Assembly (NCBI RefSeq): GCF_900110085.1
Contig: NZ_FOCK01000008.1
Span: forward strand, 1 to 64,000
From: Prevotella sp. ne3005
GTDB taxonomy: Bacteria > Bacteroidota > Bacteroidia > Bacteroidales > Bacteroidaceae
Length of the DNA: 64,000 nt
Direction of reading: 5' to 3'
This document shows, one piece after another, positions 17,414 to 25,055 of this stretch. Made by a program: the position numbers and the translations under genes. The notes beneath the pieces are model-generated. The model was not told the origin of the DNA and searched no databases. It was given only the letters and a program-made list of their open reading frames with translations. Position 1 is the stretch's first letter, and every line of letters starts with the position of its first letter.

Positions 17414-17527
17414 ATGTAGGCTATATGTAGGCTCCATGTAGGCTGCATGTAGGCTTTATGTAGGCCGCTTTTCTACTAACGTATTGTCTTTCAGGTTGTT
17501 ATAGCCTATTTATGTAGGCATGTAGGC
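17414..17527. repeat. Right arm of phased octamer array (ATGTAGGC)
   Basis: ATGTAGGC at 17414, 17425, 17436, 17447 and 17458 (11-bp spacing), a 46-bp gap, then 17512 and 17520 (8-bp spacing). This reproduces the left arm in inverted order with identical gap and spacing; the axis of symmetry falls at 17215.5. Confidence 0.92.
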
Positions 17528-17690
17528 TATTTTTGAAATTTGAAAAATTGTTGAGCCGCTTACCAAGTACTCAGATTTCGCTGCAAAGGCGGATTCAGAC
17601 ACCGCCCCAGAGGCAAAACAGATAACAAACAGACAGCCCCGCTGACCATTCACACTGACGGTCAGCGGGGCTGATGTTTTGTTTTCCTTG
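17528..17690 (+). ncRNA. Possible small structured RNA beside the array
   Basis: A -7-like TATTTTTG (17528-17535) directly abuts the last array octamer, so the octamer pair would occupy the upstream promoter region; no separate -33 is seen. Downstream are two GC-rich hairpins in an AT-rich setting: GGCGG/CCGCC (17588-17606) and a 14-bp perfect stem CAGCCCCGCTGACC/GGTCAGCGGGGCTG (17634-17673) followed by ATGTTTTGTTTT. Read together this looks like a transcript of about 140 nt ending at a terminator-like hairpin. Speculative; the second hairpin could instead only insulate neighbouring transcripts. Confidence 0.3.
17634..17673. terminator. Strong GC-rich hairpin, probable terminator
   Basis: A 14-bp perfect stem with a 12-nt loop, T-rich on the plus-strand exit side (ATGTTTTGTTTT) and moderately T-rich on the other (TGTTTGTTATCTGTTTT). 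It could end the glyS-FKBP transcript (minus) or a plus-strand RNA. Confidence 0.6.
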
Positions 17691-17705
17691 TGTTCATTTG
17701 GCAAG

Positions 17706-17807
17706 TCATTGATTCCTTATCCACTCTGCCATGAATTTGTCATAGACTTCATAGACCCCTTGCTGGTGAGTCAGCAATTGCTTCTCAATAAGAGCGTGTG
17801 ATGATTT
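17706..17807 (-). pseudogene. Possible 3' fragment of a lost gene
   Basis: A 33-codon open stretch on the minus strand ends at TGA (17706-17708), is bounded upstream by TAA (17808-17810) and has no start codon. Its translation (ALIEKQLLTHQQG, VYEVYDKFMAEWIRNQ) looks protein-like, reading as an amphipathic helix typical of a C terminus. It could be the tail of a gene removed by deletion. Family not recognised. Confidence 0.25.
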
Positions 17808-17864
17808 TTAAATGCCTTTTCGCAAAGACTTCGTATTCTGGCAGAGGAAGAATTATCCAAAAAA

Positions 17865-17976
17865 GATTATCCAAATCGGATAAAATTGTAATTGTACTTT
17901 TTACCCCACATTTGGATAAAAACTGGGCGGTTTTTGTCCAAATCTATACTTTTTACCCAACATTTGGACAAAAACC
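17865..17976. repeat. Overlapping direct and inverted repeats
   Basis: A 29-bp direct repeat (17895-17923 and 17947-17975; 27 of 29 identical, period 52). Between the copies lies GGTTTTTGTCCAAAT (17929-17943), a perfect 15-bp complement of 17962-17976 and a one-mismatch complement of part of the first copy. The centre can therefore pair with either flank, but not with both. A smaller TTATCC/GGATAA dyad lies at 17867-17884. Confidence 0.75.
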
Positions 17977-18019
17977 GCTTCACTATCCTGCCTCGGCGTG
18001 GATGCCTTCGGCCATGAGG

Positions 18020-18634
18020 TTACTTGAAGATCGAGCGGTACTCACCTGGATGCCACATGTCGTACATGGCGATCTCGAACACCAGGTTGGTATAACCTGG
18101 GATGGTGGTGCTGGAAGAGGCCTTATAGTCGTTCTTGCCATAACCTAACATATAAGGAATACGAACGCGCCAGCGGTCACCCACATGCATGTGCATCAGG
18201 GCAGTGGCAAAGCCATCCACCAAAGCACCTGTCTGGAACTTCGCAGTACCAGCAGTCTTCCAATTGAAGTCATCAAGATAGGTCTGGTCAAAGACAAGGC
18301 CCTCTGGATAAGACGCCGTAGGGATGTAATGACCACGATAGGCTACGCGAACGGTGTCGGTATAGAGCGGTGAGTCACCACCACTGCCCGTCTCAAGCAC
18401 CTCTACATAGATATAGTCCGTATTCTTAAAGGAAGCGATAGTACTCTCATTCTTCGAGAAGGTCAGAATCTTCTTATAGCTGGGATTGGCAACCCACTGA
18501 TTCAGAATTTCCTCGTTCTTCTCCTGCCACTTGTCAAACTCGTCTTCCTCCTTACTATCCCCTGAGCACGATGATACTATCCCCATAAACGGGAATAGTA
18601 TCACGGCCAGGAATATGTAGCTCAGCTTTTTCAT
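18020..18634 (-). CDS. FKBP-type peptidyl-prolyl isomerase lipoprotein
   Basis: Lipoprotein (204 aa) with signal peptide and lipobox VSSC (Cys about residue 23), an acidic linker, and a C-terminal FKBP-type prolyl isomerase domain: VRVAYRGHYIP, VFDQTY, GFATALMHMHVGDRWRVRIPYMLGYG and LVFEIAMYDM. Expected in the periplasm or on the outer membrane as a folding helper for exported proteins. Its ATG directly follows the glyS stop codon (zero spacing), so the pair is cotranscribed and coupled. Some active-site aromatics of canonical FKBPs differ, so catalytic strength is uncertain. Confidence 0.85.
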   Translation of the reverse strand: MKKLSYIFLAVILFPFMGIVSSCSGDSKEEDEFDKWQEKNEEILNQWVANPSYKKILTFSKNESTIASFKNTDYIYVEVLETGSGGDSPLYTDTVRVAYRGHYIPTASYPEGLVFDQTYLDDFNWKTAGTAKFQTGALVDGFATALMHMHVGDRWRVRIPYMLGYGKNDYKASSSTTIPGYTNLVFEIAMYDMWHPGEYRSIFK

Positions 18635-20176
18635 TTACTGAAGTTTCTTCAAAAGACTTGCAATGCTTACCTTATCCTCGATGATGGCGTTGAGGTCGCT
18701 GATGTTCACACGCTCCTGCTCCATCGTATCACGGAAACGGAGTGTCACCTTACCATCAGTGAGTGAGTCGTGGTCGACAGTGACGCAGTAGGGAGTACCA
18801 ATGGCGTCCTGACGACGATAGCGCTTACCGATAGAGTCCTTCTCATCATACTGGCAGTTGAAGTGGAACTTCAGCTGGTCGATGATCTCACGAGCCTTCT
18901 CGGGCAGACCATCCTTCTTCACCAGCGGCATAACAGCACACTTCACAGGAGCCAGAGCTGCGGGCAACTTCAGCACCACGCGGGTCTCGCCATTCTCCAG
19001 CTTCTCCTCGTCGTAAGCATGACACATGATAGAGAGGAACATACGATCGACACCGATAGAGGTCTCGATGACATACGGAGTGTAGCTCTCATTGGTCTGA
19101 GGATCGAAGTATTTGATGCTCTTGCCAGAGTACTTCTCATGCTGAGAGAGGTCGAAGTTCGTACGAGAGTGGATACCCTCCACCTCCTTGAAGCCGAATG
19201 GCATCTTGAACTCGATATCGGTAGCAGCGTTGGCATAGTGGGCCAGCTTGTCGTGGTCGTGGAAACGGTAGTTCTCAGCACCGAAGCCCAGAGCCTGGTG
19301 CCACTTCATACGAGTTTCCTTCCACTTCGGGAACCACTCGAGCTCAGTGCCTGGCTGTACGAAGAACTGCATCTCCATCTGCTCGAACTCCCTCATACGG
19401 AAGATGAACTGACGGGCCACGATCTCGTTACGGAAAGCCTTACCAATCTGAGCGATACCGAAAGGAATCTTCATACGACCAGTCTTCTGAACGTTCAGGT
19501 AGTTCACGAAGATGCCCTGAGCCGTTTCAGGACGCAGGTAGATCTTCATCGAAGCATCGGCACTGGCACCCATCTCAGTAGAGAACATCAGGTTGAACTG
19601 ACGAACATCCGTCCAGTTCTTGGTACCGCTGATGGGATCTACGATCTCCTCGTCGAGGATAATCTGCTTCAACTCATCGAGGTCAGGACCCTGCATGGCA
19701 GCCGCATAACGGGCATGCAGAGCGTCGCGCTTTTCCTTGGTCTCCTTCACACGTTCGCTGGTTTCCAAGTACTTAGCCTCATCGAAGCTGTCGCCAAAAC
19801 GCTTGCGGGCCTTCTCAACCTCCTTCTGGATCTTCTCATCGTACTTGGCAATCTGATCCTCGATCAGCACGTCAGCACGATAACGCTTCTTGGAGTCACG
19901 GTTGTCGATCAGGGGATCATTGAAAGCATCCACGTGACCAGAAGCCTTCCATATGGTAGGGTGCATAAAGATGGCGCTGTCGATACCCACGATATTCTCG
20001 TGCAGCATCGTCATGGCCTTCCACCAATACTGCTTAATGTTATTCTTCAACTCCACACCGTTCTGACCATAGTCGTAAACGGCTCCTAATCCATCGTAAA
20101 TCTCACTTGAGGGGAACACAAAACCATATTCCTTACAATGACTTACGATCTTCTTAAATACATCTTCTTGTGCCAT
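18635..20176 (-). CDS. glyS: Glycyl-tRNA synthetase (alpha2 type)
   Basis: Charges tRNA-Gly. The single-chain homodimeric class II enzyme (GlyQS type), 513 aa. Seen: LRPETAQGIFVNYLNV, motif 2 FRNEIVARQFIFRMREFEQME, motif 3 TSIGVDRMFLSIM, and a C-terminal anticodon-binding domain (APVKCAVMPLVKKDG). I start it at the ATG at 20176 (MAQEDVFKKIV); the frame extends to 20209 but then overlaps a -7 element (20207-20214), so the longer form is unlikely. The FKBP lipoprotein follows without a gap. Confidence 0.96.
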   Translation of the reverse strand: MAQEDVFKKIVSHCKEYGFVFPSSEIYDGLGAVYDYGQNGVELKNNIKQYWWKAMTMLHENIVGIDSAIFMHPTIWKASGHVDAFNDPLIDNRDSKKRYRADVLIEDQIAKYDEKIQKEVEKARKRFGDSFDEAKYLETSERVKETKEKRDALHARYAAAMQGPDLDELKQIILDEEIVDPISGTKNWTDVRQFNLMFSTEMGASADASMKIYLRPETAQGIFVNYLNVQKTGRMKIPFGIAQIGKAFRNEIVARQFIFRMREFEQMEMQFFVQPGTELEWFPKWKETRMKWHQALGFGAENYRFHDHDKLAHYANAATDIEFKMPFGFKEVEGIHSRTNFDLSQHEKYSGKSIKYFDPQTNESYTPYVIETSIGVDRMFLSIMCHAYDEEKLENGETRVVLKLPAALAPVKCAVMPLVKKDGLPEKAREIIDQLKFHFNCQYDEKDSIGKRYRRQDAIGTPYCVTVDHDSLTDGKVTLRFRDTMEQERVNISDLNAIIEDKVSIASLLKKLQ

Positions 20177-20206
20177 AATAACGTTATTTATTTGCAAATT
20201 TGCGTG

Positions 20207-20214
20207 CAAAGATA
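20207..20214 (-). promoter_or_regulatory. Putative -7 element for glyS
   Basis: The minus strand reads TATCTTTG, 31 bp before the chosen glyS start. The -33 position falls inside the AAGAATT repeat tract and has no TTTG. Confidence 0.55.
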
Positions 20215-20219
20215 CAACA

Positions 20220-20256
20220 TTTAATTAAGAATTAAGAATTAAGAATTAAGAATTAA
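20220..20256. repeat. AAGAATT tandem tract upstream of glyS
   Basis: Four consecutive copies of a TTAAGAA heptamer, covering the expected -33 region of the glyS promoter. Slippage here would change promoter spacing rather than a ribosome-binding site. Confidence 0.75.
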
Positions 20257-20274
20257 CAAAAAAACATAGAAAGA

Positions 20275-20306
20275 TTTGGTTGTTTCAAAATTATTTGCTA
20301 CTTTTG
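20275..20306 (+). promoter_or_regulatory. Promoter of tRNA-Val
   Basis: -33 TTTG (20275-20278) and -7 TACTTTTG (20299-20306), 20 bp apart; the mature tRNA begins 20 bp further on. Confidence 0.8.
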
Positions 20307-20326
20307 CACCCGCAAAACAGCAATTC

Positions 20327-20401
20327 AGGGGCATAGCCCAGTTGGTTTAGAGCGCTGCAGTCACATTGCAGAGGTCCCCGGTTCGAGCCCGGGTGTCCCT
20401 A
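20327..20401 (+). tRNA. tRNA-Val (anticodon CAC)
   Basis: 75-nt cloverleaf: acceptor stem AGGGGCA with TGTCCCT (one G-U), D-arm GCCC/GAGC with one mismatch, anticodon stem CTGCA/TGCAG enclosing the loop GTCACAT (anticodon CAC, reading GUG), T-arm CCCGG-TTCGAGC-CCGGG, discriminator A. CCA is not encoded. It has its own promoter and terminator. Confidence 0.92.
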
Positions 20402-20404
20402 CGG

Positions 20405-20437
20405 AATCCCACAGTCTTACCCACTGTGGGATTTTTT
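20405..20437 (+). terminator. Terminator after tRNA-Val
   Basis: 11-bp stem AATCCCACAGT/ACTGTGGGATT with a 7-nt loop, followed by T6. Confidence 0.9.
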
Positions 20438-20438
20438 A

Positions 20439-21596
20439 TTAAAATCGCATCCCAATGTTCACCTGAGCATCAAAATCCCTGTTGTTTATCTCCGTATCGG
20501 CATTGTTCCTGTATAGATACTGGCGATAGTTAAAAAGGAAATTGAGGAGAAAGCGGTCAAAGCTATAGCTGACGGCAAAACGCCCGAAGTAGTTGAACAC
20601 GAAGCGGCTCTTGCCATTATCCACCGCATCATAATAGTGCGTATCATAATTGCTCCAGCGCAAACGCTCACTGGAATCGTCATACTTGTGTACCAAATGA
20701 TTAAAGATGGAAATCATAGGAATCACCGACATGTGTATACACACTTTTCCCTCATTGATAGACCAGTTGTATCCATATCCGGGGCCGAAAGAGAGCTTCC
20801 AGTTGCGGAATTCGTCACGCTCATGGTTAAAAAGGGTGTTAGCCCCGAACGTGCTCTGGTAATAGTTACCCATCACGAACAGGCTGCCCGCACTGCGTTT
20901 CTGCACCATATCCCCGTAAGCACCTGCTGCAAGACTGAACTTCTTGTGGTTAAACACATAGTATCCCTCCACATAGAAAATCTTAAGATCCATTTTGCCC
21001 GCAGGAATAGTGCTTTCCGATGTTACAGCCGGGTCGTTCGTTTGGTTATCCACGTTGCGTTTCCATTGAGACATCCCCTGGTTAAATGCGTCATCCAGAA
21101 CGCCCTCCATATTCTTGAGCGACTTGTAGCGAATACGGGCGCCCCATACAGAGCCGTTCTTCGCAAGACCGAAGGACATGCTGTAGCGGTTGCGGATAGG
21201 GATAGGAAGTTCCAATGATATGCCTCGCCAGTCTATGCCCAACTCAAACTCTGTCTGGTAAGTGTGCATATCGGTCGCCATATATTTCTTCTCAGACATA
21301 TTGGGCGGCATATACTGCCCATCCAGAGGTATATCCGCATTATTAACCAACACGGGGAAAGTCATGTCGTGCTGCTGGAAATAACCGTAATATCCAAGAT
21401 ACACCATGCGACTCAACTTTGGCTTACGGATATAATTGGTATCAACTCCTTCTTCCTGCCAACGATCAAGCATGTCATCTGCAGATTTCAGGAATTTCCC
21501 TATGCCATGATCCCAAAAAGACCTCTTCTCCTGTGCAGAAGCATACAGGAAACTTGAAAAGGCTAATATCAATACAATAGTACGGCTCCTGCTCAC
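20439..21596 (-). CDS. DUF4421-like outer membrane barrel protein
   Basis: 385-aa exported protein resembling the DUF4421 family of Bacteroidetes, of unknown function. N-terminal signal peptide (about residues 1-21, cleavage after ASA), then alternating aromatic beta-strands ending in a Phe-terminated strand (VNIGMRF), the usual signature of an outer-membrane beta-barrel. The start is a GTG at 21596, 10 bp after the TonB receptor gene, so it is likely the last gene of that transcript. Possibly a structural or transport accessory of the receptor (inference). Confidence 0.75.
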   Translation of the reverse strand: MSRSRTIVLILAFSSFLYASAQEKRSFWDHGIGKFLKSADDMLDRWQEEGVDTNYIRKPKLSRMVYLGYYGYFQQHDMTFPVLVNNADIPLDGQYMPPNMSEKKYMATDMHTYQTEFELGIDWRGISLELPIPIRNRYSMSFGLAKNGSVWGARIRYKSLKNMEGVLDDAFNQGMSQWKRNVDNQTNDPAVTSESTIPAGKMDLKIFYVEGYYVFNHKKFSLAAGAYGDMVQKRSAGSLFVMGNYYQSTFGANTLFNHERDEFRNWKLSFGPGYGYNWSINEGKVCIHMSVIPMISIFNHLVHKYDDSSERLRWSNYDTHYYDAVDNGKSRFVFNYFGRFAVSYSFDRFLLNFLFNYRQYLYRNNADTEINNRDFDAQVNIGMRF

Positions 21597-21606
21597 GTGT
21601 GAGGTT

Positions 21607-24600
21607 TTAATTAAAGAGATAACGGATTGTGAACATAATCTGATAAGTGGATGATGTGGTGAGCATGTCCCTATAAGTCTTCAGATGACGTTCGCCATCC
21701 ACCGTATTATATACATACTTTCCTTTACTGTAGGAGAGCAGGGACGTCTCAGAAACCTGCTTGTAGAGACCCCACTTCTTGGATAAGAAATTGGGCAGGT
21801 TCAGGATGTCGACACCCAGCTGGAGAGTATGTTTGGTCTTACCTACATTGATACCCAGATCCTGCTGGAACTTGAAGTCGATCTGATAATGCCAAGGCAT
21901 CTTGGCACCTCCACGCTCAGCATATTCACCCTTGCGGTTCTTCAGATAGTCATCCTGCTGGATATAAGTCCAGAAGTCATCGCGCTGCATCTCTGGCGTA
22001 TACACTTTCTTGTCAGGGCCATAGGTGCTCTCTGCGAAATCCCAGCTATCAAGTTCCTGACGCGAGGCAGGCACATAGATCAGGTTGGCGGGAGCCAGAG
22101 CATCGTTGATGACATTCGCGGAGAAAGTATACGAATAACGGCTGAACGCATAGTCATTGAGATAGCCATATTGATAGCCGTCATAAATCAACGAGAAGCG
22201 TGAGGTTGCATTCTTCGACTCCTTCAGTGTGTAAGAAGCAGAGAGAAGCAGACGGTTCGGGGCCACATAGGTGGCATAGCCCGTCTCGTTATCATTGACG
22301 GCATTCACGGAGTAACGATAGTTGTTATAGGCCGAGGCCACCTGGTTACCAATACCGTCAGTATAGGTCTTTGCCTTTGACAGCGTATAGCTGGCAGAAA
22401 GGTCCAGACCGAAGGCAAATGACTTGCGCAATTGGGCACTCAACGAGTAATAGTAGGCCTTTGAGCCTGCATTCTCCAGCACATAGGCAGATGAATTGGC
22501 ATCGTAGTAAGACATCTTGCGACGAACATCACCATGTCCGAGATCAACGGTAGAACTACCATCCCAGTAGAAGTCTTGGTTCGACACCACGACTGGGTTC
22601 ATATCCTTATTATATATGCCCTCCAGAGTAAAGTCAATATCACCGGGGAGCTTCGCATCGAGTGCCAACGAAGCCTTCCAGGTCTTAGGCATACGCAGGT
22701 CTTCGCTCAAGATAGTAGGCGAACCTGGAATGGTGGTCTTACTGGTAGCACCAATCTGGCGCAGCATATCCTCCTGACTAGTGGTAAAGGTCGGGATAAC
22801 ACCCTTGGTCTGCGAAGCGATATAAGAGGTCTGACCCATACCAGAGTTACCCACTGCTGAGATCAGCCACACAAACGGCAGACGACCCACGAACAAGCCT
22901 GTACCACCACGCAGGATAAGATTGCGCTCACCAGTGATATCCCAGTTAAAACCTATACGGGGTGAGACCGATATGCTGGCGTTGGGCACATTATCGGTAC
23001 GGAAGTGCTGACCACCGAAGTCGATCTTATAGTAACCCTCATTGAAGTTATCCTTCAATTCCGGATACGAGGGCAACTCAAAGCGTAAACCCAATGACAT
23101 ACGGAAACGGTCGGAGATACTCCAGTTATCCTGCACATAGAGCGACCACTGGTTGGTTGACATCTTGGCAACAAAGCCCGAGTGGTCTTCATTATTTCCA
23201 TAGGTGATACCAAACAAACGGGTATTGGCGGGAGTAAACACCGAAGCCCAGTCGCCAGCTGCAACTTGTTCCGGGGTAGCCTGGAAGGCATAATAGCCAG
23301 CAGCAGCCTGGGCATAGCCATTGGCAGCGTAATCATGTTCAAACTGAATACCACCAAACAGATTGTGCTTGCCCAACTGGATGTTCACCTCATCGGTAAT
23401 CACGGTGGTCTTCGTCTGGGCCACATTCTGATATGTAAACAGATCACCCGTCAATGCCCAAGAAGGGAACAACCCCTGTCCGTTATCCATCACGATCTCA
23501 ACCACGGGAGCCGACTCACCATACTCATTACTACGGGGCTGGTCCTGGAACGAATAGGTGCCACGCAGCGTATTATGAAGTTTGCCGAACTTACTGTTCA
23601 ATTCTGCAGCAAACGAAGTAAAGCGATACTCATTATAGTAACGGCTGGAAAGCGATGACATGCTGTAGTCTGTATTACTTCCGTATGAGTTCTGGTTACC
23701 ACCGTATATAATCGTAGTACGATTGCTGCCAATGGAACGAGAGGCGGTGGCAGGATTAGACTCCTTACGATTTGACTTGGTAAAACGCACATTCAACTTA
23801 TGGTTGTCATTGATATTCCAGTCTATTCGTGCCAGAATACGATAGGCGGGCGTTTTCAGATTATAGTCCTGCCATGGTCCTGTGGACAGACCATATTGCT
23901 TAGACATAAAGTTTGAAAGGCTCTCAAGTTCAGAGAGACGGGGTCGGCGATTCGTGGCCGAATATGGAGCGTTGCCATTACCTGCCATTACTGCAGGGCC
24001 TGTAACCACATTGTCCTCATACTCACCATTAACGAAAAAGAAGAGCTTATCCTTCAGGATGGGGCCACCAAAGGTCACGCCAAAGGTAGAGTTATGGCCA
24101 TCTGCAATAGGAAGCTCAACATCGCCAACCTTACTGCCCTTCAGCGACGAACTGGTCAGATAGGTATAGGCTGAGCCCTTAAACGTGTTGGTACCGCTCT
24201 TAGTAACGGCATTCACGCCACCACCCGTAAAACCACTCTGACGCACATCGTATGGAGTGATCGACACCGTCATCTGTTCAAGCGCATCGATAGAGATAGG
24301 AGTGCCGCCACCAGGGAGGGGACTGGGCTCCATACCAAACGAGTCGTTAAACGAAGCACCGTCGATGGTGACACTCGACTGACGGTAGTTACCACCACCG
24401 ATAGCCATGCCACTGGCCGAACTCGACTGAGGTGTCATCTTCATGATATCCAGCATCGTACGTCCTACGGTTGGCACCGTCGCCATCTGCTGGGCATTCA
24501 GGTTGGTAACGGCACCAGAGCGGTCGCTACGCATGGTGTTGTTGGCCTTAGCCACTACCACCACCTCCTGAATCATCTCAGAGCCCTCACTCAGCGTGGC

Positions 24601-24909
24601 ATCGATGACCGCATTCTGACCCAGTGCCAACTGGATATCTGAAAACACGGCCGACTGGAAGCCTATGTATGAAATCTCCACATCATAAGGGCCACCGGCA
24701 CGCATACCCGTAATCGTATAATGGCCATCAATATTCGTGACAGCACGATAGACAGAACCTGAAGCAACATGCTTGGCCGTTACCGTAGCACCGATAGCCT
24801 CTTCACCACCAGCCATTACAACACCGGTAATTCCAGAAGTAGTCACCTGAGCCATAGCTGCTGATACCATCAGCAGAACAACAGCCAATATGGACAATCT
24901 CTTATGCAT
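21607..24909 (-). CDS. Oar-like TonB-dependent receptor
   Basis: Outer-membrane TonB-dependent receptor of the Oar-like class (1100 aa). I start it at the ATG at 24909 (MHKRLSILAVVLL) because the longer frame overlaps the -7 element. Signal peptide 1-20; carboxypeptidase-regulatory-like domain (about 22-105; GYTI-type repeats, VEISYIGF); plug domain with GGGVNAVTKSGTNTFKGS and FGGPILKDKLFFFVNGEYE; then a large beta-barrel ending in MFTIRYLFN. It is paralogous to the receptor at 26586-29858. No SusD-type lipoprotein lies beside it, so a starch-utilisation-type glycan role is not supported; the substrate is unknown. Confidence 0.9.
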   Translation of the reverse strand: MHKRLSILAVVLLMVSAAMAQVTTSGITGVVMAGGEEAIGATVTAKHVASGSVYRAVTNIDGHYTITGMRAGGPYDVEISYIGFQSAVFSDIQLALGQNAVIDATLSEGSEMIQEVVVVAKANNTMRSDRSGAVTNLNAQQMATVPTVGRTMLDIMKMTPQSSSASGMAIGGGNYRQSSVTIDGASFNDSFGMEPSPLPGGGTPISIDALEQMTVSITPYDVRQSGFTGGGVNAVTKSGTNTFKGSAYTYLTSSSLKGSKVGDVELPIADGHNSTFGVTFGGPILKDKLFFFVNGEYEDNVVTGPAVMAGNGNAPYSATNRRPRLSELESLSNFMSKQYGLSTGPWQDYNLKTPAYRILARIDWNINDNHKLNVRFTKSNRKESNPATASRSIGSNRTTIIYGGNQNSYGSNTDYSMSSLSSRYYNEYRFTSFAAELNSKFGKLHNTLRGTYSFQDQPRSNEYGESAPVVEIVMDNGQGLFPSWALTGDLFTYQNVAQTKTTVITDEVNIQLGKHNLFGGIQFEHDYAANGYAQAAAGYYAFQATPEQVAAGDWASVFTPANTRLFGITYGNNEDHSGFVAKMSTNQWSLYVQDNWSISDRFRMSLGLRFELPSYPELKDNFNEGYYKIDFGGQHFRTDNVPNASISVSPRIGFNWDITGERNLILRGGTGLFVGRLPFVWLISAVGNSGMGQTSYIASQTKGVIPTFTTSQEDMLRQIGATSKTTIPGSPTILSEDLRMPKTWKASLALDAKLPGDIDFTLEGIYNKDMNPVVVSNQDFYWDGSSTVDLGHGDVRRKMSYYDANSSAYVLENAGSKAYYYSLSAQLRKSFAFGLDLSASYTLSKAKTYTDGIGNQVASAYNNYRYSVNAVNDNETGYATYVAPNRLLLSASYTLKESKNATSRFSLIYDGYQYGYLNDYAFSRYSYTFSANVINDALAPANLIYVPASRQELDSWDFAESTYGPDKKVYTPEMQRDDFWTYIQQDDYLKNRKGEYAERGGAKMPWHYQIDFKFQQDLGINVGKTKHTLQLGVDILNLPNFLSKKWGLYKQVSETSLLSYSKGKYVYNTVDGERHLKTYRDMLTTSSTYQIMFTIRYLFN

Positions 24910-24945
24910 TTCGTTAATATATTGGTAGATGAGTATTATTAGCTG

Positions 24946-24976
24946 CAAAGGTAGGAATTTAATTTCATTAATGCAA
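24946..24976 (-). promoter_or_regulatory. Promoter of TonB receptor (21607)
   Basis: Minus strand -7 TACCTTTG (complement of 24946-24953) and -33 TTG (complement of 24974-24976), 20 bp apart. With the terminator at 25005-25033 it separates this receptor from the upstream lipoprotein gene. Confidence 0.7.
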
Positions 24977-25004
24977 CTTTTTCATCAATTATTTATGTAA
25001 AAAA

Positions 25005-25033
25005 GACTCCCAGTGCCCAAAACACCGGGAGTC
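25005..25033 (-). terminator. Terminator after BACON lipoprotein gene
   Basis: Minus-strand stem GACTCCCGGTG/CACTGGGAGTC (one G-U pair) with a short loop, followed by TTTTTT. Confidence 0.85.
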
Positions 25034-25055
25034 ATTTATAATTTAGACTGTTTAT

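Noticed and set aside
17248..17448. A 66-codon minus-strand open frame across the 22-bp array and right octamer arm
   Set aside because: The repeat periods (22 and 11 bp) are not multiples of three, so no peptide repeat is maintained; the frame is a by-product of AT-rich repeats.
16904..17527. An insertion sequence or integron cassette array
   Set aside because: No transposase or integrase frame exists inside or beside it, and there are no obvious target-site duplications. A MITE-like origin remains possible and is noted as a refuting outcome for the main finding.
17510..17704. A 64-codon open frame on the minus strand of the island
   Set aside because: It runs through the 14-bp hairpin, the second hairpin and into the octamer array, has no promoter of its own and no recognisable domain. 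The DNA structure explains the region better, although a small peptide cannot be excluded without conservation data.
18770..20089. A 439-codon plus-strand open frame opposite glyS
   Set aside because: Antisense shadow of the strongly biased glyS coding sequence; composition is not protein-like.
24910..24948. Extended N terminus of the TonB receptor at 21607
   Set aside because: The extra residues overlap the -7 element and precede a perfect signal peptide start at 24909.
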